Assembly (NCBI GenBank): GCA_041603235.1
Contig: JBFIES010000006.1
Location: forward strand, 1-64,000
Origin: Panacagrimonas sp041603235
GTDB lineage: Bacteria > Pseudomonadota > Gammaproteobacteria > Nevskiales > Nevskiaceae
Direction of reading: 5' to 3'
DNA length: 64,000 nt
The notes under the pieces: generated by a model
Database searches by the model: none
Told to the model about the DNA's origin: nothing
The model's input: only the letters and a program-made list of their open reading frames with translations
In this document: piece by piece, positions 49,021 to 57,953 of the stretch
How positions within the stretch are numbered: position 1 is the stretch's first letter
Layout of the letters: each line of letters starts with the position of its first letter
Position numbers and translations under genes: made by a program

Positions 49021-49793
49021 GGGCGGTGATGGTTTGCTTGTTCTATCTGCGGGCTCGCCACCTGACGATGGCGCCTGACTCTTGTTGTGAAAGTGTCAGC
49101 AAAGGGGGCGCCTTTGAACCGAATGCTCGCTTCATTGCTAGCGCCGATTGCGGTTCCCGTACAGGCGCGTGAGCCGAGAATCGTCGGCCCCGAGCAAGTC
49201 GAAGCCCTTCAGTATCGTTGCGACACGATCGAACTGCTGGCCAGAGGTCGGGTAACGCTCCGGACTTGGCTCTTGTCGAGCTGTCGATGGGGCTCGCAGC
49301 TTCAGTGCGCCTACTCACGTTTACACCCTTGAGGATGAGCCCCGGACGTTTCGCCACATTGCTTTGACCCGATTACGCCTCGTCGTTGGAAACGAAGCCC
49401 GGCGACTCGCAACGTGTCTAAAAACTCATCGGCGATACCGCAGCCTATCTCGGACTGAGCATTCAGCCCGACAAGGTTCCGCGCTTGCGCTGCTTCCCCC
49501 GTCCAGCCGAATAACAGGGCTACTTCCTGGCCCGCCGAACAACCGCCAGAGGCCTGAGCCGAACCAGATGCCCCATATTTCGGAGCGCCTTTATTGCACG
49601 CACCTGCCGCTCATGGCCCGCTTATCGATTGAATCGGTCCGTCTGACAGCCGTGTCATGACTCAGTCGGATGCAATTATTAGGTTACGCATCATTCGATT
49701 CTCGAATTTCGGCGCGATGCCTCTCCCAGCTGCCGACGCGAAGATTCCAACTTGCACCGGCGGGCCGCAGATGCCTGCTTCTGGAGGTTCCTC
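49021..49793. other. Decayed accessory stretch behind rpoD
   Basis: This 773-bp stretch has no intact gene. Plus-strand frames at about 49087-49332 and 49364-49660 could be two parts of one frameshifted reading frame, since the second contains a plausible DEPRTFRHIALTRLRL segment just after the first stops, but I recognise no family. The composition is less codon-biased than the flanking genes. It lies inside the segment bounded by the two rpoD 3' ends. Confidence 0.35.
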
Positions 49794-51605
49794 ATGCCCA
49801 GCTACCTGAGAAGAAGTTCGTTGATGATCCCGCTGCTCTTGGGATGTGCCCTGCTCGGCGCCTGCGGCGGCGGTGGTGGAGCCGACGCGCCGCCGACGAG
49901 CAGCACAACGTTGCGCATGTTGGGCAGCAGCATCAGCAGCGCCACCACCAACTTCAATCTGCCAGACGTTCCGCGGCTTGGGATGCCGTTTGAATTGCAG
50001 AATGTTCCGGACGAGGGCCTGGTTTTCGAGATCAGTTCCACGGGCCCCGCGATTGCCGATGCTCACATTTTTCAGCTCGATGCAACACGAGGCTCGCTTT
50101 CACTGACTCTGGAACCTGGCACGGCGCTGGCACCGGGCACTTATCACCAGGACGTGGTGATGAAGGTCTGCCACGACGATGCCTGCCGGTTCCAGGTCGC
50201 AGGCAGTCCAGTCACCTTTCCGACCACCTACGATGTGCGCGGCAATGATCGGCTGGTGCTGGCCAGCATCGTCAATCCGTCTCAGGCGCAAGCTGCTCTT
50301 ACTGATCTGAACGGACCTGTTGCCAGTGCCATCGTGCAGGTGAGCCATCCACCATCCGAAGGCTATACGGTGGAAGTGGATGCCTCAGATATGCGCAATT
50401 CGACTCTGGTCTCTACCGAAGTCGCCGATGCCGCGCCATTCAAGCGTGTGGACTTCCAGCTGGCCCGCCCCAGGGAAGCGGGTCAGGGGACGTTTTCCAT
50501 CAAAGCCTCGGCCACCGCCTGTTTTGACACCTCGTGCAGGCGCGTGATTCCGACCGAGTCACTGCCCATAGCATTCAGCTACCGCGTCACAAGTTTCCCG
50601 GTGCTCGCCTCCACGAAACTGGAAATTCCGGCGGCTGAGATTCTGTGGGAGCCGCTGAGCGCGCGGATTCTTTACATTGAGGCCAAAGACCCATCCGATA
50701 CCGAGGCTGATGATTTTCTGGATCTTGCTGCGATAGAACCGGTCACCGGGAGTGTCACGCCCATGGCCTACCTGCCTTTTGAGCCGCGCTTGATGGCAAT
50801 GACCTCGGACAGCCAGTATTTGTATGTGTCGCAGAGATTCACCCCGCTCATTCACCAGATTCGCATGTCTGACTACGCCCACACCGGCATCATTAATCTG
50901 GCCAGTGTTGCGGGCAATGCGGATATCTATGCCTCCTCCATGCTGACGAGCCCCGGACCGGGAAGCGTGCTAGCGGTCAGAACCAGTGGCTCGCTACCGA
51001 CGGTGCCGACCGATGCCGTGCGCCTTTTTGATGGCTTGGTCCAGCGGCCAACGATCCTGGAGGCCAAGAATGTAGGGGCCCTGACTTGGGACAGTGACGG
51101 CAGCAACCTGTATGGCATTGCCAGCGAGCGCAGCGGCGCGGACCCGCTCAGAGGCGCCGTCAAACTCGCCGTATCGGCCAACGGCCTGACGCTGGCCGAT
51201 CAGTACGGCCGGATCGCGGCCCTGGCCGAGTCAAAGCTGCAGTTCAATCAGGATCGTCTGTTTGCTTCGGGCGGGCAGGTATTTGACCTGAACACGCGAA
51301 CATCCCTTCCAGACCTGGGAAATTCCGAAACACGCGGCCTGAGCCTGGCCATTGATGAGGACCTGGGCCGTGCGTTCTACCTGCAACATTCCTATAGCGA
51401 CCTTGGCGGTTATTTGCGAATTACCGCCTACGATCTGGAGACGCTGGAAGACCTGGGCTCGGTGCTGGTGGAGGGCAGGTTCGGCCCCGGAAAGCTCATC
51501 CGCTGGGGGGATCGAGGCTTGGCTATTCTGGATCCCAAAGAATCGATCACGGTGCTTGAATCCGGGTTCGTGGACGGGAGCAGCTCGGATTTTGCTTCGA
51601 ATTGA
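49794..51605 (+). CDS. Large lipoprotein with beta-propeller-like C-terminal half
   Basis: The 603-residue product has a basic N-terminus, a hydrophobic core and a lipobox GAC followed by a glycine run, so it is a lipoprotein. Residues about 30-275 look like two Ig-like or cadherin-like beta domains (paired CHDDAC and CFDTSC loops). Residues about 285-600 contain repeated short strands with D-x-D/G turns (TSDSQYLYVSQRF, TWDSDGSNLYGIAS, AIDEDLGRAFYLQH), as in WD40/YncE-like propellers. No enzyme motif is visible. GGAGG precedes the ATG. It is the only intact gene between the two rpoD ends. I do not recognise a named family. Confidence 0.75.
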   Translation: MPSYLRRSSLMIPLLLGCALLGACGGGGGADAPPTSSTTLRMLGSSISSATTNFNLPDVPRLGMPFELQNVPDEGLVFEISSTGPAIADAHIFQLDATRGSLSLTLEPGTALAPGTYHQDVVMKVCHDDACRFQVAGSPVTFPTTYDVRGNDRLVLASIVNPSQAQAALTDLNGPVASAIVQVSHPPSEGYTVEVDASDMRNSTLVSTEVADAAPFKRVDFQLARPREAGQGTFSIKASATACFDTSCRRVIPTESLPIAFSYRVTSFPVLASTKLEIPAAEILWEPLSARILYIEAKDPSDTEADDFLDLAAIEPVTGSVTPMAYLPFEPRLMAMTSDSQYLYVSQRFTPLIHQIRMSDYAHTGIINLASVAGNADIYASSMLTSPGPGSVLAVRTSGSLPTVPTDAVRLFDGLVQRPTILEAKNVGALTWDSDGSNLYGIASERSGADPLRGAVKLAVSANGLTLADQYGRIAALAESKLQFNQDRLFASGGQVFDLNTRTSLPDLGNSETRGLSLAIDEDLGRAFYLQHSYSDLGGYLRITAYDLETLEDLGSVLVEGRFGPGKLIRWGDRGLAILDPKESITVLESGFVDGSSSDFASN

Positions 51606-51631
51606 TACAGGCTCGCATTGCGTTACGCCAG

Positions 51632-51685
51632 CAGTTGCGACATCCAGTCCGCGCCAACTATCTGCGCAGCTTCCTCGGCGACTAA
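51632..51685 (+). pseudogene. Duplicate of the last 18 codons of rpoD
   Basis: Read in frame, 51632-51685 encodes QLRHPVRANYLRSFLGD and a stop, matching the rpoD end (KLRHPSRANYLRSFLDE) with a 29-bp identical core (51649-51677). Nothing upstream continues the rpoD frame. It is either the original rpoD tail displaced by insertion at the rpoD 3' end, or a duplicated attachment sequence. Confidence 0.85.
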
Positions 51686-51711
51686 GCCTCACTGCGCCGC
51701 GCTGAAACTGG

Positions 51712-51740
51712 AAAGGCCCCGATGTTTCGGGGCCTTTTCT
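51712..51740. terminator. Intrinsic terminator after the duplicated rpoD end
   Basis: An 11-bp stem (AAAGGCCCCGA with TCGGGGCCTTT) and 4-nt loop lies 26 bp after the pseudo-rpoD stop. A/T runs on both sides also allow it to end the minus-strand transglycosylase gene at 51749. Confidence 0.9.
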
Positions 51741-51748
51741 GTTTAGCC

Positions 51749-52813
51749 TCAGGCTGGCTGCGGTGGCAGGCGCGCAGTGTTTCTCGCCAGGTTTTTAGCC
51801 CGGCTCTGTGCGGCGCTGTAGATCTGGCTTCTGACGGTGACCTTGCTCAGATAGGCCTGCGTTTCCATCGGCGTGTGCTCGGCCAGAATCTGTTTGAGCT
51901 CCGCCACATTCGCCGGCGTTCCGCGCAGCTTGAAGATGCGCAGAAGTTTGCTCGGACCGACGTTATAGGCGGCGATGACCGCCGCCCGCCGCACCGTGTC
52001 GTTGGCAATTCTCTTGAAGTACACGCGATCCAGTTTTCGCAGGTACGCCGCGCCCAGCAGGATATTGGTTCCGGGATCCCTGAGTTGTTTCAGGCTCGGA
52101 GCACCGGCCTTGTTGTAGACCGCCGGATAGGCTTCCTTGCCCGCGAACCTAGGGACAATCTGCATCAGGCCGTGTGCGTTCATTGAACTGCTGGCGTTTT
52201 TCCTGAAGTGCGACTCGGTGTGAATAACGCCCAGGATCAAGGCCGCTGGCACGTCGAATTGTTCTGCGGCGCGATGAACATGTGGCAGAAAGGTTTCCAG
52301 CCTTTGCTGAGCATCCTTGGGGAGTCTGAGCTTCGCCAGCTCCGCTTGATTCAGCGAGTGGCTCACGGGCTTGTCCTTCACCTGAGCTTTCCGAATCTGA
52401 TCGTGGAAAATTTCGGTAAACCGGATACTCGGCGCCTGCGCTTCGGCACTGGGCGCGAGCGCAGACAGATATTGCCCCTGGAGCTTGTTTGCCTTGAGAT
52501 GCTGTTCTGCGTGGCCGCCAGACATGACCAGGCTGGAAACCTGCAGCATCAAGACCGTAATCGCGGAAAAATACTTGTGCTGGCCGCGCAGTGCCTTCGA
52601 CACATCCGCACGACTGGCATATCCATGGGTGACCAGAATCTTTCCGAGCCGCTCTCCGGTAACGGCCTGTTCCTGGATCGCGATATCCAGTTGCCGCTGG
52701 CTGATCACGCCTCGCCTGAGTAGCAATTGCCCCATGCGTGGGGTCTTGCCGCGAAGCTGCGGTGCGCCGCGGCCTCCCTTGATATCCGCAGGCCCCATGG
52801 CGGAATCGAACAT
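51749..52813 (-). CDS. MshEN-like domain fused to a lytic transglycosylase (SLT)
   Basis: This 354-residue protein combines two modules. Residues 27-78 hold two tandem 23-24-residue MshEN motifs (MGQLLLRRGVISQRQLDIAI and RLGKILVTHGYASRADVSKAL), the type known from MshE/GspE-like ATPases to bind c-di-GMP. A hydrophobic segment (about 81-98) could cross or dip into the membrane. Residues about 175-330 are an SLT-type lytic transglycosylase with catalytic E200 (IHTESHFRKNA), SSMNAHGLMQIVP and AAYNVGPSKL. The predicted activity is cleavage of the glycan strands of peptidoglycan. There is no classical signal peptide, so topology is uncertain. The gene is monocistronic. Confidence 0.85.
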   Translation of the reverse strand: MFDSAMGPADIKGGRGAPQLRGKTPRMGQLLLRRGVISQRQLDIAIQEQAVTGERLGKILVTHGYASRADVSKALRGQHKYFSAITVLMLQVSSLVMSGGHAEQHLKANKLQGQYLSALAPSAEAQAPSIRFTEIFHDQIRKAQVKDKPVSHSLNQAELAKLRLPKDAQQRLETFLPHVHRAAEQFDVPAALILGVIHTESHFRKNASSSMNAHGLMQIVPRFAGKEAYPAVYNKAGAPSLKQLRDPGTNILLGAAYLRKLDRVYFKRIANDTVRRAAVIAAYNVGPSKLLRIFKLRGTPANVAELKQILAEHTPMETQAYLSKVTVRSQIYSAAQSRAKNLARNTARLPPQPA

Positions 52814-52998
52814 AGCAGCCCCCGACGCGAGTCGTTATTGTTAACGAAGACTCACATTTCTATCACCGATATCTTCGGCCACAGGCAACGGGCCGGACGG
52901 GCGGTAGCAGCACCGGGATCAATGCGCCCTGGCACGGACCCGATTCACACCTCAGATTCTTGCAAGGGTACGGCTGGATCTGCCTGTCATCAGGAGCT

Positions 52999-53820
52999 TC
53001 AACGGGGATCCGCAGAGCCTGCCTGCGCTTCAGGAAGCGCGGCTCGTTCCATGCTGGCATGCAGTTCCATCAGGCTGTCCTGACGCACTTCAATCAAGCC
53101 CCGGCGCGGGCGATCAAGATCAATGATGATGAAAACCAGCAGCACAATCAGCCCCACCATGACATAAGCCACCGGCGACGCACGATGACCGCTCACACCG
53201 GAGCCGTAACCGAGAATACTGCCTGTCATCAGGAAGGTGATGTACAGCAGAATCAGCACGACTTCCGGCACATGCCGATTGAGCGCGGCATCGCGCGTGC
53301 CAAATGCATCAATGGTGTCGTTCAGTGATTGAATGAACAGACCGGTGGTCACCATGCGATCGTCCAGCGCAACAGCCTGTCTGGCCAGTGTCCAGAGATC
53401 TGCCTGAAGCCGGGCGGCATCGGCAAGCATGGCCTCGCGCTGTTCGGCGTGATCCAGGCTGATCTTTGCGGATGCCACTCGCATTGCAGTGTATTCCCGC
53501 AACTTTGCCTCCACAGCCTTGCCCATCTCGCCCGGCAGCATCTGCGCTCGCAGCCAGCTGGTCCCGATGGCGTTGGCTTCGTCCACCACTGCCGCACTTC
53601 GGCTGTCATAACGTTGCAAGGCCAGCGAAAACGTGAAGCCGAGCAGCAGAGCGAGCACACCCAGAAGCGAGCCTTGGATGGCAGAAACCTGCCCTTTGGA
53701 CATTTCGCTCTGGCGGCTGCCCTTGCCAAGTCGATAGCCCAATTCAATGCTCAGGAGCATGGAAACAAACAGGATCGAGGCGATCAGGATGCTCGGTTGG
53801 TCGTACATGAATTCTCTCAT
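52999..53820 (-). CDS. DUF4239 (bestrophin-like domain) membrane protein
   Basis: The 273-residue protein has membrane segments at about residues 8-27, 52-70, 186-206 and 216-237, a charged soluble loop with helices between the second and third, and a C-terminal Glu/Arg-rich tail. GLLALLLGFTFS-like LLGVLALLLGFTFSLAL followed by RYDSRSAAVVDEANAIGT is diagnostic of DUF4239. The family is annotated as bestrophin-like, but channel activity has not been shown to my knowledge. The ATG at 53820 has GGAGGGG upstream; 53808 is an alternative. Confidence 0.85.
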   Translation of the reverse strand: MREFMYDQPSILIASILFVSMLLSIELGYRLGKGSRQSEMSKGQVSAIQGSLLGVLALLLGFTFSLALQRYDSRSAAVVDEANAIGTSWLRAQMLPGEMGKAVEAKLREYTAMRVASAKISLDHAEQREAMLADAARLQADLWTLARQAVALDDRMVTTGLFIQSLNDTIDAFGTRDAALNRHVPEVVLILLYITFLMTGSILGYGSGVSGHRASPVAYVMVGLIVLLVFIIIDLDRPRRGLIEVRQDSLMELHASMERAALPEAQAGSADPR

Positions 53821-53945
53821 CTGAAGCGCCCCTCCAATGTTGGCCAAGGTACGCGAGACCGCTTGGGAAACAAGGCCCTGCGTAGCGCGCGGGCGCGGAT
53901 ATTAAGACCCTTTGTTCTAGATTGCAGCGATTCTTTTATCAGGCC

Positions 53946-55727
53946 TCAGCGATCCATTGAGCCCTGCGTCAAACGATCAATTTGCCGCGCATAGTCCTCC
54001 GGCTCGAAGCTCGGTCGAGAGCAGCGCCCTGCCGTGCAAACGAAGCCGGCGGGCCGCTTGAAAGCCGGATAAGTGACGTCGGCATGCGGCAAGTCACCTT
54101 CACGCCGATCCAGCCACTCCACTCGCCGGTAACTCCCCTCAGCAGACCGGGCGACCTGAAATAAAGCCTCGGCATTTTCATCGTCCTTGGCCCCGACGAC
54201 GGTGAGATGAACCGGGTCGGTCCTGAGTTCGGTGTCCGCGAGCAAGATGCCGGCTTCCTCAAAAACCTGCTTCTGCGCAGCGACTGCGGCGAGAAACCGC
54301 ATGGCATGCAGCGCCGAATCACGGTGCGCGGCCTTGCCCGAGTAATGGAAGAGCAAATTGAACAGCCGCGCGGCAGCGATGTTCTCGGCCAGATGCGGTC
54401 GTGGCTGCAAGGGCACACCGGTCGGCATGATCTCCGTTACAAACCCCGCTTCATCATCTCTGAAGATCTTGCCGATGGCAGCCCCCAGTTCATCGGCAAG
54501 CTGCAGCCATTCACGCTGTGCGGTCGCCGCATAGAGACTCAGCGCGGCGCGGGCCGTGAACAGCGAGTCGCTCAAGTGCGGTGCTGCCTCACTGGTCTTT
54601 GAATGACGCATGAGGCCACCGCTTCCGCGGCGATTATTCAGCAACCAATTGGCGGCGCGCAGCGCATGGGCAAGGCTTTGCTCATCACCGCTGGCGAAAT
54701 AGAGCGCGACCAGGGCTTCAACAGCCAGGGCATTGGCGTCGGCATATTGATGGCGGTCCACGCGCGGCATGCCGAGCTTTCGTCGTGCGGCGTCATCCAG
54801 GGCGAAGTAGGCCGCTGACTTTTCACCGGGATTGAGGTCCGCATCCTGGCTGACATAGAACGCACCCTCCGGGCTGCGCAGAAACTCGATCAGGTAGCGC
54901 TGGATATCTCGCGCGGCCTGCAGATATTTGGGGTCCCCCAACTGGCGATAGGCCATCGCATACAGGCGCAGGTAGCCGGCCTGAACCCGCATGATTTTTT
55001 CGAAATGCGGGTTCTGCCAGTTTCCGCCAGTCGAATACTGGTAGACCCCGCCCCAGACAGGGTCAATCAGGGCCAGCGCTGCGTCCAGGGTCTTGATCGC
55101 CTTGGCGCGCTCACCCGGCACCGCAAGGTTCTGCAGAGAATACTCAACGCCATCGCGGTCCATGAATTTTTGCGCAATGCGCAACCCGCCCAGATCCGGA
55201 TCAAAGCTCTGCTCGTGGCGGCGCAGCAGATAGGCTCTGCCAGAATCGGCCAACCGCGACGGCCCCGCCTCCAGCACAGGTGCCGCAGCAGAGCGCGCTT
55301 CAGGCGTGGGATCCTCCGCCACGGCGGTGAGCAACGCTGAGAATGGTCCCGGCCCGATAAATCCTGCGCGCTTGACCAGATCCAGCCCGTCGGGCGAAAG
55401 AAAAATCAGCGCGGGCCAGCCGTAATCACGGTAGCGATTGGCCAGCCCCGGGTCTGCATCGTGATCGACCTTGATCGCCACAAATTGCTCAGCCAGTTGT
55501 TTCTGGACCCCTGGCTGGCTGAACGTCTTGTCCTGCATCACGTGACACCAATGACACCAGACCGCCTCCAGATAGAGAAAAACCGGCTTTTTCTGTGCCT
55601 TGGCGCGAGCAAATGACGCCGCTGACCAATCGTTCCAGTCGGGACCGGACGTGTATTCGGCGGCCTCAAGCGGGACCGCGCTGGCGATCAGGAGGGTAAG
55701 AACGCAAACCTGCTTTTTGATGCTCAC
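53946..55727 (-). CDS. Exported thioredoxin-fold/DUF255 protein
   Basis: The 593-residue protein belongs to the DUF255 (YyaL/SSP411-like) group. It has an N-terminal thioredoxin-like domain with C58-x-x-C61 (AVWCHWCHVMQDKTF), then an (alpha/alpha)6-barrel-like region (about residues 180-520) with FHYSGK, YVSQDADLNPGEKSAAYFALDD and AVEALVALYFASGD. A signal peptide is visible if it starts at the GTG 55727 (SIKKQVCVLTLLIASAVPLEAAE), making it periplasmic. The DUF255 function is unresolved. The N-terminal extension of the longer frame is rejected. Confidence 0.87.
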   Translation of the reverse strand: MSIKKQVCVLTLLIASAVPLEAAEYTSGPDWNDWSAASFARAKAQKKPVFLYLEAVWCHWCHVMQDKTFSQPGVQKQLAEQFVAIKVDHDADPGLANRYRDYGWPALIFLSPDGLDLVKRAGFIGPGPFSALLTAVAEDPTPEARSAAAPVLEAGPSRLADSGRAYLLRRHEQSFDPDLGGLRIAQKFMDRDGVEYSLQNLAVPGERAKAIKTLDAALALIDPVWGGVYQYSTGGNWQNPHFEKIMRVQAGYLRLYAMAYRQLGDPKYLQAARDIQRYLIEFLRSPEGAFYVSQDADLNPGEKSAAYFALDDAARRKLGMPRVDRHQYADANALAVEALVALYFASGDEQSLAHALRAANWLLNNRRGSGGLMRHSKTSEAAPHLSDSLFTARAALSLYAATAQREWLQLADELGAAIGKIFRDDEAGFVTEIMPTGVPLQPRPHLAENIAAARLFNLLFHYSGKAAHRDSALHAMRFLAAVAAQKQVFEEAGILLADTELRTDPVHLTVVGAKDDENAEALFQVARSAEGSYRRVEWLDRREGDLPHADVTYPAFKRPAGFVCTAGRCSRPSFEPEDYARQIDRLTQGSMDR

Positions 55728-55841
55728 GGGCAATCCGGGGCCACGGAAGTGAACCAAAGATACGTCGCCACAGCGGAACGGGATTCGCCTCTGACTCCCG
55801 GTCATGCTAAACGTTGCAGATATAAAGAGACGGGAGAAACT

Positions 55842-56588
55842 GTGAAAACCCTAGCGATCTACAACGTCAAAGGCGGCGTTGGCAAAACGGCCTGCGCAGT
55901 CAACATGGCTTATTTCGCTGCTGCGAGCGGCCATCAGACGCTGCTCTGGGATCTTGATTCCCAGGGCGCCTCAAGTTGGTACATGCATGGCGAGCCCAGC
56001 ACGACCAAGACGTCCAAGGTGCTGGAAGGCAAGTCGCCAGTGGGTCGCCTGCTTAAACCCACGCCGTATGAGCGCCTGAATCTGATCCCGGCCGAGTTCT
56101 CCTATCGCTACCTCGACATCATGCTCAAACAGGTCAAGCCTTCCGGCAAAGCGCTGAGCAAACTGCTTGGGCCGTTTTCAGAAGATCATGCTCTGGCCGT
56201 GCTGGATTGCCCGCCGAGTCTGTCGCACGTGGCAGACAATGTGTTCAATGCAGCGGATCTGGTTCTGGTTCCGGTGGTCCCAACCTGGCTTTCCCTGCGG
56301 GCCTTTGAGCAACTCCGCGGCTACTTCAAGGCGCAGGGTTTTGAGGCCAAGAAGCTGCGGCCGTTCTTCACCATGGCTGATCGCCGCCGCAGTCTGCACA
56401 AGGAATTGCTGGAAACGCCGCCACCGGTCATGAAACGCGCGATGCAGGCCGTGGTGCCCTATGCCTCAAGTGTGGAACGAATGGGTGAGCATCGGGCACC
56501 GGTCGCAGCCTTTGCACCGTCGGATGATCCGGCGCTACTGGCCTACGCAAAGTTATGGCTTGAGACCGGAGCTGCGCTGGGAATCTAA
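55842..56588 (+). CDS. Orphan ParA/MinD-type ATPase
   Basis: The 248-residue protein has the deviant Walker A KGGVGKT (residues 10-16), the A' motif LLWDLDSQGASSW and Walker B LAVLDCPPSL, the ParA/Soj pattern. There is no parB or DNA-partition site beside it, so it may position a protein complex rather than DNA. The GTG at 55842 has GGGAG at 6 nt. It diverges from the DUF255 gene; no other gene shares its strand nearby. Confidence 0.88.
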   Translation: MKTLAIYNVKGGVGKTACAVNMAYFAAASGHQTLLWDLDSQGASSWYMHGEPSTTKTSKVLEGKSPVGRLLKPTPYERLNLIPAEFSYRYLDIMLKQVKPSGKALSKLLGPFSEDHALAVLDCPPSLSHVADNVFNAADLVLVPVVPTWLSLRAFEQLRGYFKAQGFEAKKLRPFFTMADRRRSLHKELLETPPPVMKRAMQAVVPYASSVERMGEHRAPVAAFAPSDDPALLAYAKLWLETGAALGI

Positions 56589-56659
56589 CTCATGCATTTG
56601 TTGCTTCGCCTTCTCCAGTAGTGATGAAGCGCTGACCCCCGATTTGATTGTCCAGAAAC

Positions 56660-56977
56660 TCACACTCCGCCGCGCTGGTGAATGCCGCGACTGGGGTTCG
56701 CAATCACTGGAATAAATCGGTGCAGGATGATCGCCAGACCACACACTGCAAGGATGCAGAGCATTGGTCCGATCATGTTCTCGGATTCGAATGCGAGCAG
56801 TAAAAGATAAAAGATGATGGCCGACAGCGGCATGAGCAGCAGCACTTCAAACAGCAACTGCCAGATGGATTTGCTGATCGGTTTTCCACAGCATGGGGAT
56901 GGCTGCGCAACGTTACCCAGCTTTTGCGCCTGATCTTTGGTCAGCGCCGCGTCACACCATGGGCAACGGGGCGACAT
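56660..56977 (-). CDS. Zinc-ribbon, two-span membrane protein
   Basis: The 105-residue protein begins with CPWC (residues 5-8) and a second cysteine pair at about 29-30, forming a zinc ribbon, followed by two hydrophobic segments (about 42-62 and 68-87). It starts 10 bp after the MBL hydrolase stop on the same strand, so it is probably the last gene of the purE-purK-MBL unit. No family with a known function is recognised. Confidence 0.65.
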   Translation of the reverse strand: MSPRCPWCDAALTKDQAQKLGNVAQPSPCCGKPISKSIWQLLFEVLLLMPLSAIIFYLLLLAFESENMIGPMLCILAVCGLAIILHRFIPVIANPSRGIHQRGGV

Positions 56978-56987
56978 TGGATTTGTA

Positions 56988-57953
56988 TCAGGCGCGCTGC
57001 TTCATTTTTTCCCGGAAATCCAGCCACGCCGCCAGACCCTGTGCGTTGAGAGCGATGTCATTGCCCAGCGCCTGCAACCAGTCGGTTGGGTCTCCGCTGT
57101 TGGCCTCGGCTTCCTGTACCGCAATGTCCTGCACGCCCTGCTCCAACGCCGCATTGCGCTGTTGCTTGTCCTCACAGTCTTCCCAGGCCAGTGCGAGCTT
57201 CTCGTGTTCGCTGACCAGTCGCTTGAGGTCCGCCCCCATGCTCGCAATATCGGTAATCTCAGCGTAGTGAGTCAGATAAATGGCGCGCGGCTTGAGCGAC
57301 AGCATGTGATCAATCGAGGCCTGAAAAGCCTGCGGATCAAACTGAGTGGGCGTCGTGGTTGGGAAAATGAATTTCTGATCGCCCTGATCCAGCTCGCGAT
57401 ACGAAAGACCAAAGGTGTCGCCGGAGAAAATGGCGGCGGCTGATTCGTCGTAGACAAACAGATGGTGTTTTGCGTGCCCGGGGCAATCGAAGAACTTCAG
57501 GCTGCGCCCAGCCAGTGATACTTCCTTGCCGTCATCGGCCACGATGATGCGTTCACCGGGAATGGGAATGAGTTCGTCGTAATCCTTTCGCGCGGTTTCT
57601 TCACCGTAGACCGCGACCACTCCGGCCCAGAGTTTTGAGGTGTCCTGCATGTGCGGTGCACCGCGCGGATGCGCAACGAGTTTTGCATTGGGCAACTTCT
57701 GCATCAGCAGGCCGGCGCCGCCGGCATGATCCAGGTGTACATGCGTAAGAATCACGTAGTCCACCGCTTCCGGCGTCAGGCCCAGATGTTCGAGTGCAGC
57801 GAGCATCAGCGGCACAGATTCAAAGGTGCCGGTGTCGACGAACGCCACACGGCCTTTTTCCACAATCAGATGGACGGCTGCCATTCGCGGGCGCACGAAA
57901 TCAGCATCCAGTGCATAGATGCCGTGATCAAAAGCCTGCAAATCAATGTTCAT
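56988..57953 (-). CDS. Metallo-beta-lactamase-fold hydrolase
   Basis: The 321-residue cytoplasmic MBL-fold protein has HVHLDH at residues 71-76, the later histidine in CPGHAKHH, the aspartate in FSGDTFGLSY and a terminal LTHYAEI histidine. It resembles the flavoprotein-like/glyoxalase II branch, with a C-terminal helical extension (about 245-320) of unknown role. Its start overlaps the purK stop by 11 bp, so it is co-expressed with purine genes; the substrate is unknown. Confidence 0.87.
   Translation of the reverse strand: MNIDLQAFDHGIYALDADFVRPRMAAVHLIVEKGRVAFVDTGTFESVPLMLAALEHLGLTPEAVDYVILTHVHLDHAGGAGLLMQKLPNAKLVAHPRGAPHMQDTSKLWAGVVAVYGEETARKDYDELIPIPGERIIVADDGKEVSLAGRSLKFFDCPGHAKHHLFVYDESAAAIFSGDTFGLSYRELDQGDQKFIFPTTTPTQFDPQAFQASIDHMLSLKPRAIYLTHYAEITDIASMGADLKRLVSEHEKLALAWEDCEDKQQRNAALEQGVQDIAVQEAEANSGDPTDWLQALGNDIALNAQGLAAWLDFREKMKQRA

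Noticed and set aside
49043..49357. 104-residue minus-strand frame behind rpoD
   Set aside because: Basic, low-complexity translation without start signal or family; treated as part of the decayed stretch.
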